Shown: piece after piece, positions 47,346 to 58,402 of the stretch | Layout: the number at the start of each line of letters is the position of its first letter | Numbering within the stretch: the stretch's first letter is position 1 | From: Holothuria scabra | Taxonomy: Eukaryota; Echinodermata; Holothuroidea; Aspidochirotida; Holothuriidae | Assembly (NCBI GenBank): GCA_037179385.1 | Contig: CM074179.1 | Location: 70,327,806 to 70,391,805 of the forward strand | Direction: 5' to 3' | Length of the DNA: 64,000 bases | The notes under the pieces: model-generated | The model's database searches: none | Told to the model about the DNA's origin: nothing | The model's input: the letters and a program-made list of their open reading frames with translations, nothing else | Translations under genes and position numbers: made by a program

Positions 47346-47487
47346 GTCCTAACCCAGGCCTTATCCCTAACCAGAACAAAGAACACAACCATACAATTTA
47401 TGCAATGGCAACAGCCAATCAAGAAATACGTTGTTGTAAACAGTGCACATCAACCCTGTGGTTTCCTCTTCTATATTTATGGAGAGG

Positions 47488-47905
47488 CCTACCCTTACCG
47501 TGAATGAATGCTTATTTAGCATTCAATAAGCATTCATTATGCCTTCTGAATGCATCTTTTAGCATTCAAAGGCTTAAAGTAAGCAGTCAGTTAGTTGAAT
47601 GCTTATTTTCTTCCTCAAATGAAGTCTTCCTTGCATTCTGAATAAGCCTTCATAATTTCCTTTGAAGTCTACCAAGCCTTCAGTTACTGTTTGAATGCAT
47701 TCGTTAGTTTTTTAATGTTTTGGAATGCATTCACATATGAATGTGAATGCTAAATTAAGTCTTCAGATGATATGAATGCTTATCAAAGCCTTCAGTTACT
47801 TTTTTGCAAAGCATGATATCTTGAATAATGCTTATAAGCATTCAAATGAAAGTATAACATTTACTCATGAATGCTTATTTTAAAACAAGCATTCAATTGC
47901 GCAAT
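47488..47905. repeat. GAATGC/AAGCCTTC repeat arm with CCTACCCTTACC terminus
   Basis: This starts CCTACCCTTACCGTGAATGA and is filled with GAATGCTTATT, GCATTC and AAGCCTTCAGTTAC words. Its first 26 bases match the reverse complement of 56579-56604 at about 24 positions. No coding content is seen. Confidence 0.6.
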
Positions 47906-49016
47906 ATATGTAAACTATCAAGACAATGCTAAATAGTTTTTATGTTCTCCAGAACGAAATTTTTTGGCAGAAAGTTTCCCAAACTGCAAGGGAATAACTT
48001 TGAGTGACAGCTTTTTGTTATAGCCCACTAATCGGCCTACAATCTGAGTTACTAGCAGGATGAATGATGATTCCAATCAAGGATTCTTCCTCTCACCATA
48101 GAGATACGTATGGTATGGAAATTGTCATTATGCTAACTTATGTAGCAGGAGATACTGTATTGTGTGTTCCTATCACAAGGTTTGGCATTTACACGCTGGT
48201 GACTTCATGAGACCATTGACCTCCACTCAAAACTCCTCTCAGCTACAGTAGGATAGATAGATAGTAGATAGATGACATTTAACGACCCACCAACATGAAT
48301 GTGTTAGTGTCAGTGGACCTGATATTGTTCAATGTTTTTAAATTTATTTTCAAGTATGGTTTAAGTTCAAGTTTGGTTTCCCTTTATTGCATCTTACAAC
48401 AGGCAGGAATACCGTGGGCATATTTTACAACCCCCAGCCCACAGGGGGCCTCTCAGCTAGCATGACAGAGATGCACCGTGTCTGTCTTGAGGGGTTATTT
48501 AAACAAGCATTTTGAAGTTTTTCTACCTGTAATCAACCCAAGATGACTAACAACAGAAATGTTGTAACCTCCTAATGCTCCCATGTTCTAGGTAAGCCTT
48601 AGAATTGGTCATTGTTCATGAGATACACTGTGCTAAGCAAAGCATCACACAAGCTTGCTGGAAAAGGCCTTGGACTATCCTCGGCTACTGCCCCAGTTAA
48701 ATCACTGTGATGGACAAACCCCAAAATCAACATTCTTCTGTGGCAACCAGTTAGACTGAATCTACAAGAACAATCTGGATACACTTCACGTATGGTATAA
48801 AAGAGGGCCAAGGAACTTGGCACTGAAAAATTGAGCAGTGCTCACTGAAAAATAACAAAGGCCTCGGCTACAGGAGTTTTCAGAATTAGTCAATAATGGC
48901 AATCAAGAATTTTTTTATGCGATCTTTAGGACTATTGATCATGGACAAAGCATTTTATGAAAGACTGTCAACTCTGTGTAACACTTAGGGCTATACTGGA
49001 GAAGTGCTTAATCAGT
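47906..49016. other. Intron sequence of the phosphatase gene, dispersed repeat bits
   Basis: It includes the GATAGATAG/ACATTTAACGACCCACCAAC repeat at 48250-48315 and otherwise no supported exon or element. The open frame at 48823-48599 is unsupported. Confidence 0.4.
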
Positions 49017-50270
49017 TTGGAATATTTCACAAAGGAGACCATGAGGCCCATGTGGGAACTTGGACCCAAAATATTTTAACACCTTGAAGGCATCACTCTC
49101 TAGGAATGATTATGCCAAACCATCTATACTATGTAAAAGAATCTACTTGAGTAGCATTTTGCAGAATTTCCTAGAAAGGGCCATGAGGCCCACACGGCAC
49201 CTTGGGTCCGAAATTCAGAAGCAACGTTTATTAACAGATCATTATCAATATTCAAGATTCAATATGACATATCTGTCAACCATATTACAAGTTAACAAGA
49301 AAAGTTAATAACTTTGCAATACAGTATTTTACACACTGGACCTGTATCTTGGACCTAGAGCCCCAAATTCTCAAATGGAACCACTCACCAAGTGTTGATC
49401 TGAGGTCAACAATCAATATTAGTACCAGAGAGTGCAAGAGTAGACAATTGACCAAATTTAATAAAAAGGGCCATCATGGGCCATGGTCCATAGGGCTCAC
49501 ATGGGACCTTGGAGTAACCTTTTAGACCATAAACTTAACAGATCACTTACACAAGCATCATCATGACAGGCCCTCAAACTCCATGTACCATCAACTGGAG
49601 AAAGGGTGAACCATTCGCAATAGTTTATAAAATGGGCCCTAGGCCCCACCTCTGAACTTGTACCCCAAATTCATGGACACCCTGGAAGTATCATTAGTGA
49701 AATATCATTATGGCAAAACCTGAACACTGCACAAGAGAATTTGCACAGGGAAGAAGAATTTTGCAGAATTTCATTAAATGGACCACAGGGCCCACATGGA
49801 TCCTTAACTGGGACTTGCAGAATACCATGAACAAATCAGTAATTATTATGCTAGCCTACTCACTACATTCACATGAATAGAATTGGAAGAAAGCTATTTA
49901 GTCTTTTTTCAATACTTTTTAAAATGGACCCTTAGGCCATCCCTCGCCTTAGACCGAAAATTCTATAACACCCTCAACTCAAGGTATCAATAGTCAAGTA
50001 TCACTATGACAAAACTTGAACATTGCACAGGAGAATTTGCACACATGAAGAAGAATTTTGCAGAATTTTACAAAATGGACCATAGGGCCCATATTGGACC
50101 TTAAACTTGGCTACATTTAGCAGAGTACCTATAGTACCATGAACAAATCAGTCATGAAGCATTATCATGGCAGCCTGCCTACTTTTTTAACATGAATGGA
50201 AACAAGAAGTGCTAATTAGCCTAAGTTCTTTTTTTCTTTTCAATATTTTCCAAAATGAACCCTTGGGTGT
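49017..50270. repeat. Degenerate tandem array, ~150-bp unit, about nine copies
   Basis: Each unit has a core like TTTTGCAGAATTT-(N)-AAATGGACCA-TAGGGCCCA followed by GGACCTTGG. Cores start near 49017, 49165, 49322, 49448, 49618, 49753, 49908, 50055 and 50240. Alternate units are more alike (GAAGAAGAATTTTGCAG at 49753 and 50055), suggesting a ~300-bp dimer. It lies in phosphatase intron sequence. Confidence 0.7.
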
Positions 50271-50930
50271 AGCCTAGCTAGGGCCTGTATCAGGCATAGC
50301 TTAGGCCATGGTCCTAGACCCAAAACTCCTGAACACCCAACATGGCCCACAATCCAAAAAATATTATGTGAAAGTTTCAAACAAATCTGTGCATGGGATA
50401 TGGAGATCGCATTACCAGCAATCAGTTGTGGGATCTTGTGGCCAGCCCAAATCGCCAAAAGATAGGCCTAGCCAAGGCTAGGTAGAGAGCTGCAGGCCAC
50501 CACATGTCAATGTCATGATCAAAAGACAAGAAGAAGCCTAAACAGGTAGGTATTTTTGTTGGTATATTCTTCCCTATTTTTTAGGCAGGAGGTTCAATAC
50601 ATTTCTCAGTTCATATAATTCAGAACTACAACTTGAATTTTACCTACGTGTACGGCTAAGTCCTTATTACCCCTACGCTATCCTACCGTGTATTGGGCAA
50701 GACCTAGGCTAGGCTTAACAAACCATATTAAAACTTAGGCTAGGCCTAACGTTAGTCAACAATTAGAAAAGAGCCGACTGAAACAGCTTGAACTACCGAA
50801 CGATAACTAAAGAAATGTCAAACAAGCTTGTGGCTTTTTCTAAGTTAGCCTACATGTATTCTGACAATCGATGGAAGCCCATTTTATGCGCAATTCAGTT
50901 AAGCTTCAGTCTACGTAGTCACAATCTTAC
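50271..50930. other. Intron sequence downstream of the promoter-side exon
   Basis: TAGGCCTA-type words reappear at 50270-50510 and 50700-50760. No other feature is supported. Confidence 0.4.
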
Positions 50931-51010
50931 CGAATGGAAATGAAATGAAAACTGTCTTAAGTCCATATCGAACGGCGGTTTGTTTTGGAACAGACTATTT
51001 TTTGGTATTC
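50931..51010 (-). other. Probable non-coding first exon of the phosphatase gene
   Basis: On the minus strand, CCATTCG|GTAAGATT is a strong donor at 50930-50929, next to a CRE. The coding exon 1 at 41290 requires an upstream exon because its UTR begins at an acceptor. The transcription start is not visible, so the upstream edge is approximate. No TATA box is seen. This is an inference from position and donor. Confidence 0.45.
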
Positions 51011-51012
51011 AG

Positions 51013-51020
51013 TGACGTCA
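51013..51020. promoter_or_regulatory. CRE-like site TGACGTCA
   Basis: A perfect palindromic cAMP-response element lies just upstream of the probable first exon of the phosphatase gene and about 0.7 kb from the opposing first exon at 51712. CREB/ATF binding is inferred from the motif alone. Confidence 0.5.
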
Positions 51021-51711
51021 TGAAGTACATAAGGTACGTTTCAACGTGCGTTCTTGCCAGTGCTTCTATAACACACAAGTAATTTCCAAAATTATGCAAC
51101 AGCAATACACAATTTCGTTTTACTTGGAGGTAAAATAGGATAGCTGTTTACGGAAATTTTGTAATAGAGCTCGTATTTCTAATCTATTTCAAGGCATGCT
51201 TGCCGAATTCTTGCTCCGGTAGCTAAATTGCTAGAAAAGTCAGGAAAGAGATTTCCGAATTTCCAAAAAAGTGGAACACAACTTCCACAACTAACTTCCT
51301 ACTGTCAAACGTACGGACCCGGATGAATGTACACGGCATTGGCAAAATGCCAAAACCGCTCCAAGGCGCGCAATCAAACAGCCACAAATTTCGGCCGTAG
51401 CGCGTACATGTACGTGCACCGTGCGTACATAAAACATTACACAGGATGGAGCGCGACCGTCTGGTCAGACGGCTGGACGTAAGTACGCAATCCGGAGTGC
51501 TAGTGTGCGAGTTACAGGTTAAATGAACATACATACAAGTATGTATGTTACTGAAGTGCAAGGTAATACGACGTACAGTACAGGTACTTACGGTACGTAA
51601 ACGCGATGCTTGTAATCGTATCACGATAGACCGAAGCAGTGCAACAAAGTTCTAGGCATACTTTTACTTTTGGTTTTAGGCGTGATTGCCAATTGTGCCG
51701 TAGGCAAAGTG

Positions 51712-51745
51712 ATGGCAGAGTCAGGGCATATAGATAATCCTTCAG
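51712..51745 (+). CDS. Candidate first coding exon of a head-to-head gene
   Basis: ATG at 51712 followed by 11 codons (MAESGHIDNPS) and one base before CAG|GTATGG. The carried base and the exon at 55282 form a proper Ala codon, giving a continuous frame. It lies ~0.7 kb from the phosphatase first exon in divergent orientation. Family not recognised. Confidence 0.45.
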
Positions 51746-52569
51746 GTATGGCTGTTGTGAGAACATAAAGGTGATCGGTAAAATAGTTTGAGATTAAATT
51801 ATTTCCAGTAGACTTGAAAGCTTGTATTGTAACTTTAGCCTAACGTTAGTTACGGAAAGGCCAGCCTACCGTTAAATTGTCCCCTACGTATACAGTGGCA
51901 TAACGTTAAAGCGCGGCAAGTTTGATATTCTGACAGTCTGAGTTTTTTAATAATACGTCACTAACTTTAGCTTAGCCGAGGGCCGATAGGTCTATCGTTA
52001 GGGCCGATAGGCTTAACGTTAGGCAAGTTTAATGTACCAACGTTAGGCGTAGTTAATTATTCCCATTGACTGATTGAGTTAGGCTACCCTAAGTTAGGCC
52101 TAGCCTAGCCTAGTAATTAGCCTACATTAAAAACAACAGTGTCAGTAACTTACAGTAGGTTAGGCTCTGTCAGTGTCAGTATCGCCAGACTGAGTATTAA
52201 CGTTAGGCCTAGTACTATTGAGTGTTGAGCTAGGCTAGGTTAACGTTAGCCCTAGCCTAGGCTAATTTAGCCCAAGAATTTAGCAGCACTGGTGAGTGAA
52301 TGCCATCAGATTGCACGCAGTCTCAGACAGCCTTACAGACTTTAAATTATGACCTACCCTGATGTATAACTTTACAGTTTAAAATCAAAATATGATCGTG
52401 CATTTTTGTAAGGGTTGGAATGTAACATTAGGCCTAAGCGTAGGGTATAGTCACCAATATTTGACGCCTAAGGAACTTTGGACTAGGCTAGCCTAGGCCT
52501 AGGCCTATTAATATTATTGCAATTTTTTGTTCCAGGTATAGGCCTACATACGCCTAGGGCGTGAAAGAT
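51746..52569. other. TAGGCCTA / AACGTTAG-rich intron stretch
   Basis: Dense AGGCCTAGGC and TAACGTTAGGC words occur at 51835-52270 and 52430-52560. No exon or element is supported. Confidence 0.5.
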
Positions 52570-53420
52570 CGTTTTTATTGGGGAAGCATCCGACATAATG
52601 GTGACATGCAAACCCCCATCGGCATGGGCCCGCTTAAGGGTCCCTGGTGGGGTCCAGGGGGCGAAGCCCCTGGAAGCTCAGGGATTTTAGTGATTTGAGA
52701 GGTTACAGAATGGTTGAAAATCATATTCAAATTAAGGATTCTAAACTATGAATTTAATTCAGGAGTGGGGTGAGGTAAGGGACGAGAATGGAATGGGGAA
52801 GTTCCATGGCATTTGATTAAGGAGAAACATACTGTACAGTTTAGGCGTACAGTAATTTTAGGGGGCAATTAAGGCAAAATGTTGAAGCTACTCAAAATTG
52901 AACATGTGATTGATAATTTGAGACAGGGCATTTTTAACAGATCCAAAGTGTTTTGGGGCATTTAGGAGTTTATTTAAATACCCGAGGCAATATGCGTGGG
53001 GTCCAGGGGCCCTGTTGCAGGCCCCTGGAAGCTCTGACATTTTAGGCATTTTAGGGGACCTAATGGAAGCAAAAAGTATCTTTGTATAGATATTACTAAT
53101 AATCCTTAAAAGGGACATTATTACTGGGGCAAATGTGTGCCATTGGGGCCAATAAGGAGACTGGGGACATGCTCCTCGCTCAGAATGTTTAAAAGGTCCT
53201 GACTTGAGAAGAAAAAAGATAATTTGAAAAAGAAAAAGAAAGATAGCTTGCAAAAAGTTTTGTTTTAAGTGTTTGAAGCCCGCAAAAGTAAACTCTCCTA
53301 CAGGTTAACTTATCCTTAATGTGGGGGTCCAGGGAGCGAAGACCCCGGAAGCTTTGCAACTTCAGCCGAAATGTAATAAAAGCAATTTAAATTTTATTAC
53401 TTTTGAAACATTTATTCATT
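52570..53420. repeat. Direct repeats, ~345-bp unit with GGGGTCCAGGGG cores
   Basis: Cores GGTCCAGGG plus GAAGCCCCTGGAAGCT occur near 52652, 53001 and 53326, each followed by AT-rich sequence with TTTTAG words. A related G/C-rich core lies inverted at 23990-24090. No gene is seen. Confidence 0.6.
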
Positions 53421-54855
53421 CAGTTATTGGGGGGCCATGCCCCCCAAAATTTCATAAAAAAAATATTGGGTGGCCAGGCCCCCTGCCCACCCACCAACCC
53501 CCCCCCCTCCCTCTTTCCCCCAAACGATATGGTTTGATTCGAACTTTTTTTGTTAGATATTATTAAGGCCCACATGTTACTGTAAAAAAATGGGATACTG
53601 TCCCAGATCTTGCTGGTTTGCATTTGGGAGCTAGGTTGTTCCATTATTTATAAACAAATAACTTACTTTTCACTGATATTTGTAAGGATAGAAAGACAGC
53701 TGTCATTCTCAAAATAATGTTACAAACTTAATTGTTTAATAACTTTTGAAATATAATTAGAAATGAGTTATTTTGACTTTCTTTTTGTACAACTCACATT
53801 TTCTGCTTTGAGTTAGGAATGTTTGTATGAACTTGAACACTTCCTGTTTTCTTTTGTAGCCCTGTAAAGTCATCCTGTAACAGTTAGATTGTTGTGGCAT
53901 TTTCACACAAGGTGTAGAAATTTTCAGAAGTACGAAGAAATATTAAGGCTGTAAATTGAGTAAGTACAACTCTACAGTGGCATGATGAATATTGTGCAAC
54001 CTATCATCGAAAGTGAGTGAATGAACTTTTTTATACCTCAGCCCAGGAATGTCCTCTGAAGATGGGAGCTGGACTGTTTGAATTCATTTGTTTTGGCTCT
54101 TTTGTTTTATGCACTGTGAGAGGCTGGTTATAGGCCTACAGTACAGCATTTCTTTAAAGGCCAATCCCCTCACCCCAAACTACACTTCTTGTGTGGGGTA
54201 ACAGAAACTCTCAATTGGCTCAGTTTTTTGATTGACTGCTAATTCAAACAATGCAGAGTACCAAAGCTTATTATACAGCATGAACTGTACTAAGAGTGTT
54301 TGATTATACTCATTGAGCAATGTAAACTGAGACTGTGTTTGGATGAGGGTGAATTTCAGACAATTGTGGGAAGGGCTTAAGTAAGAAGGTTAGGAGAATT
54401 GGTACTGTTTGGGGTGACAGAATTGGGCCTTAAGGACTCCTGTGACACCTCACAAATACTGATAAACCCAGGAGCTTCAGGGGCTTTTCCCCCCTTGGCC
54501 CCACCGTGGCTTTGTCCCTGAACCGTTTCAGGGGCTCTAAGATGGTCGTCATCTGGTGCCATTTGTGGGAGTGTTCCCTGTAAAATCCTTGTGCCCATTG
54601 TCTCTCCGGAATGAGAAGTCTGGCAATGTTGCTGTAAATAATGGAAGAATGAAACAACTTCATTCTATTGTTCCTCAATTTGTTATCATTCTGGCAGAAC
54701 TTCTGGGGGAGTGCAGCTCTTTCCTTTGGATGAGGTAGTTTTGTTTTGAATGAGTCCAGTAGTCTGTGTTTGATAAAGTTTCTAAGTTAACAGTGCCTTT
54801 CTAATTTCATTTCTAATTTGGTAATCTTAAGTTATTCTGAGGTTTGTCATTTTTT
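53421..54855. other. Non-coding stretch with G/C-rich repeat fragments
   Basis: GGGGGCCATGCCCCCC at 53429-53444 and CAGGAGCTTCAGGGGC at 54470-54486 belong to the same style of repeat as 52570-53420. Overlapping open frames at 53321-53644 and 54377-54738 have no support. Confidence 0.4.
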
Positions 54856-54865
54856 TGAATTTCAG

Positions 54866-55125
54866 ACATGATGTGGATCAATGGACCGTGCAGTTTCCTC
54901 ACCCTGAGAAACAGATGTTGTTAGCTCTTCTGGCATCATGTAGGCTTTTGGTCATTTTTGTGAATCTGGAGTTAAGTTACAGTGGTTTAAAGGGAGAAGT
55001 GTTGTTATTTTATTCTAATGCAGCTTGGACATTTACCCCTTGGTGGATTTTCTTGCATACAAATAGCGAACACTCAGGATTACTATTAACATGCACAAAT
55101 TTTTGTACAAATTCTAGCCGATAGC
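54866..55125 (+). CDS. Weak candidate exon or open reading segment
   Basis: After TTTTTTTGAATTTCAG the plus strand is open (HDVDQWTVQFPHPEKQMLLA, ending at TAG 55122-55124). The residues look protein-like, but the phase does not fit the exon at 51745, and no other partner is found. It could be an alternative exon of the same gene or chance. Confidence 0.2.
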
Positions 55126-55281
55126 TACCACTTGTGGCCATTTTCCTCATATACTGGGTACTTTGGACTTCCAGCTCATTTTCAAAAAGAAGAGATACAT
55201 GATAAAAATACTTTCATGCTTGATTTTCAAGGATTCTTTTCTGAAGGAATAAAAAGTCAAATGTCATGTTATATCTGTCAG

Positions 55282-55432
55282 CCAAACCTACCACGCTCAT
55301 AGTGCCATCATCTTCACAGAGACAGGATCATCAACAGGCTGAAAGAACTGGATGTTTGACCAATCCAAATTCATCAATTTTACATACATGTACAGCTTTG
55401 CTGCCATTCACTAGTAAAGGTTTAGAGATAGG
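55282..55432 (+). CDS. Candidate second exon of the head-to-head gene
   Basis: A TATATCTGTCAG acceptor is followed by an open segment starting AKPTTLIVPSSSQRQDHQQA, in phase with the exon ending at 51745. It is polar and Ser/Gln-rich, suggesting a disordered N-terminal region. The end is uncertain: AAAG|GTTTAG at 55419 or AGG|GTATAT at 55432. No domain is visible and the rest of the gene was not found. Confidence 0.4.
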
Positions 55433-55904
55433 GTATATATATTTTTCCAATACAGATTGTTCCATTCATGTGAGAGTAAGATGTTGTGTTCATGTCTTTC
55501 TTCAATGTGAGTTATTACATAATTATATGAAATTATATGCACTGCAGTTTTGTTCATTCCAGAGAAACAAATGTTGCACCTATCCAGTACAATTAAGTGA
55601 CAAACTCGAAGGGAACTATTCAGCCTATTGGTTTGATGAAGTGTTAAAAATTGTTCTACTTTTGAACAAGCAATCCTCCAAACTGATAAGGAAATAACCA
55701 GGACAGAAAGTTGTCGAATGTGGGCAAAGTGAAAGGGGATTTTTTGGCCATCTGATGCCATGAATTATAATAGCATCAAGTCTCAAGAGCTAATTTTTTT
55801 TAATGTATGACTGCATGGTCATTTTTTTGCAAACTGTCAATGCTCAAGGACATGTATGAAGGGTTGATTAATATAAAATGATTTCTCCATGAACATTGAC
55901 ATGC
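55433..55904. other. Non-coding stretch, nothing recognised
   Basis: Open frames on both strands overlap here (for example 55761-55411) without splice or protein support. Confidence 0.35.
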
Positions 55905-56604
55905 ATTAGCGAATGCCAAATCAAGTCTTAGGCAATGCTGAGCAAATACAAAATGAGTACTTAGCGAATGCAAAAGGGATGCTCTTCAAATGCAAAATGA
56001 AGGCTTAGGGAATGCAAAAATATAGGCTAAGCGAATGCAAAATGAAAGCTAAACAAAACCAAAACGAATGATTAGTGAATGCAAAATGAAGGCTTAGCGA
56101 ATGCAAAATGAAGGCTTAGCGAATGCAAAACTAAGGCTTAGCGAATGCAAAATGAAGGCTTAGCCAATACAAAACTAATGCTTAGTGAATGCAAAATGAA
56201 GCCTTAGCGAATGCAAATGAAGCCTTAGCTAATGCAAAACTAATGCTTAGCTTAATGCAAAATGAAGGCTTTACCGAATGCAAAATCTAATGCTTAGCGA
56301 ATGCAAATGAAGGCTTAGGGAAATGCCAAATGAAGGCTTAGCGAATGCAAAATGAAGGCTTACCGAATGCTTAGCGAATGCAAAACTAATGCTTAGCTTA
56401 ATGCAAAACGAATGCTTAGCGAATGCAAAACGAAGGCTTAGCGAATGCAAAACGAAGGCTTAGCGAATGCAAAATGAAGGCTTACCGAATGCAAAATGAA
56501 GGCTTAGCGAATGCAAAATGAAGGCTTGACGAATGCATTCATTTTCCTGCATCTGAAGGCTTAATGAAGGCTTAATGAATGCATTCATCCATGGTAAGGG
56601 TAGG
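55905..56604. repeat. Tandem array, ~21-bp unit, ending in GGTAAGGGTAGG
   Basis: About 30 imperfect copies of GCGAATGCAAAATGAAGGCTTA run from about 55905 to 56530. A short unique part (GAATGCATTCATTTTCCTGC) and the terminus GCATTCATCCATGGTAAGGG then TAGG follow. That terminus is the inverted match of 47488-47513. Confidence 0.85.
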
Positions 56605-56654
56605 GTACGCTCAATCAGTCAAAGTCATACTGTACAGTATGTACTGCACATTCA

Positions 56655-57845
56655 ACAGTAGCATGGTTATAGAAAGTTTCACAACATCATAGTCAACTTT
56701 TGAGTCAAAAAAATTACAACCAGGCCAAACTATCATTTGTTTGTTTTATTTTGATGTCATATGAAACATGATTCCATTAGATGGAAATTAAGGAAGTTAT
56801 GGTTGATTGAAGTTGGGATCTATAGTCACAACTTCATGTTGTTTCATGTCCCTAAGTTTTTTAGTGATGGTGTCCTTTGTGAGAGTGAAATCAGATACCA
56901 TATTTGGCAGATGTTGCCAAAAATTGTGTTTTGGCAATTTGTCAGTCTTTAAATTAGTTAAAACTGATGAAAACTGGGTTTACCTTAAAGTTGATAACTG
57001 TTTTCCATTCATTTTAAGCTACAGTAAAAGCCTAATGAAATTTGTCTTCGATTAACCCCCAAAAAATAGCACCAAGTAATAATGAAAAAAGTATTAAACA
57101 TCGTTTATGCCCATAGTGGAAAGTATGGCCTTTCACAGAAAGATCTTTGGCATACAGAAATGTACGCCATCAAATTTGGCCTACCTGGCTACTACAGGGA
57201 AAACTACAACAGTAGGCATACAATTGAAACAATTGGTGTGGTGTATAATTCCAAACACCTCCACCTTGGTGTGATTCTTTGGGGCATGGCAAATGTACTT
57301 GCCAGTGTGGGTTTATGCCCAAGAAAAAATTTATCAACCTCAGTATTAAATAGACGTTGTTCTAAGGATGGAATAAATGATTGAAATGTACAGAATGTTA
57401 ATTGCACCTGGTAACACTACCTCAAAAGACAAATGTTTTGGACCCTTTGCCATAATAGCTAAAATAGACTTAATATCACTCTGTTTTGCAAAACTGATAC
57501 ATACAGTATGTATACATGCACAACAAGTATTTACAGACCATTAAAGTTTCCGTTGTGGTGACATCGTGTGACCAAGAAAACAGCAGATTTGTGACACTGC
57601 TACCACAGCTTTTCAGAAAAATATCTTATCAGAAAATGAGGTAATATATTTCAAAATCCTGAATGCCCTTAAAGCAAAATTGGACTTAAAATGGATTTTT
57701 TTTTTAAAAAATGTCATGCTTTTAATATTAAACCATCACATGGCAAGGCTTTTGTTTTTCTAGTTTGATAAAGCAAAATTTGTATGGTATCCTATTTCTG
57801 GGGTGCGCAATATTTAGGGTCATTGACTACAGGTACAGTATACTG
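56655..57845. repeat. Copy C: third, diverged, intron-only piece of the duplicated block
   Basis: The sequence follows copy A from about 7985 to 8995 in the same orientation: shared landmarks include AACCAGGC near 56718, ATGGAAATTAAGGAAG, CCCTAAGTTTTTTAGTGATGG, GATGGAATAAATGATTGAAATG and AATTTGTATGG near 57778. It is clearly more diverged than A is from B and stops before phosphatase exon 1. It sits between two parts of a repeat also seen at 18066-18240. Confidence 0.75.
57114..57310 (+). mobile_element. 197-bp insertion in copy C with 11-bp target duplication
   Basis: GTTTATGCCCA flanks both ends (57103-57113 and 57311-57321). Copies A and B have the empty site (for example GTTAATGCCCA near 8467). 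No terminal inverted repeat and no A-tail are evident, so the mechanism is unclear; the duplication length suggests retroposition. A ~80% similar, longer copy lies inverted at 57850-58135. Confidence 0.65.
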
Positions 57846-58135
57846 AGTTACAAGCACACCAAGGCAAAAAGCAATGGAGCGATGTGCAGGGTCCAGGTAC
57901 AGCGCTCGGTCCACACCGGAAAGTACATTTGCCATACACCAGAGAATCATGCCAAGTTGGAGGTGTTTGGAATTATATGCCTCACCAATTGTTGCAATTG
58001 TATGCCAACTGTCGTAATTTTGCCTGTAGCAGCCAGATACGCTGCACGCCAAATTTGTTGGCGTATATTACCGTACGCCAATGATCTCTCTGTGAAAGGC
58101 CCTACTTTCCAGTATGGCCAGCTCTGTAGTAAGTT
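57846..58135 (-). repeat. Inverted, longer copy of the 197-bp insert family
   Basis: The reverse complement runs parallel to 57114-57310 (GGCCTTTCACAGAGAGATCA, then AATTCCAAACACCTCC and GGCAAATGTACTTTCC) and extends about 70 bp further through GGACCCTGCACATCGCTCCA. That extension also matches 18185-18215. Open frames here on both strands are repeat sequence. Confidence 0.65.
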
Positions 58136-58402
58136 AGTACAGGCCTAGCCTAGGCTGGGCCGGTCCTCACTGTGATTCTCAGCTTCCTTGAGGGTGTTTG
58201 ACCATAATATTTCCAAACAAAACCCCACTTTTCTTTCCTTATAGCAAAGAATAGACCTAGCCTAAAATGTTACATAATGAAACCTCCCCTCTTACTTTTT
58301 GTAACATCCTCCTTCTCTGCCTGATTACCTCTTATTGCTTCAGGGAGGAAATAAGGCTCACTTTATGCTGACTTAATATAATCTAGTTTCACATCTGTTT
58401 AA
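58136..58402. other. Short spacer, nothing recognised
   Basis: No exon, repeat or element is supported between the repeat at 58135 and the LINE body. Confidence 0.35.

Noticed and set aside
55905..56530. CRISPR-like array (regular short repeats)
   Set aside because: Units are contiguous with no unique spacers and the context is animal; it is a simple tandem repeat.
57082..58148. Several open frames of 60-127 codons on both strands around copy C
   Set aside because: They arise from the two inverted copies of one repeat family, with mirrored peptides on opposite strands.
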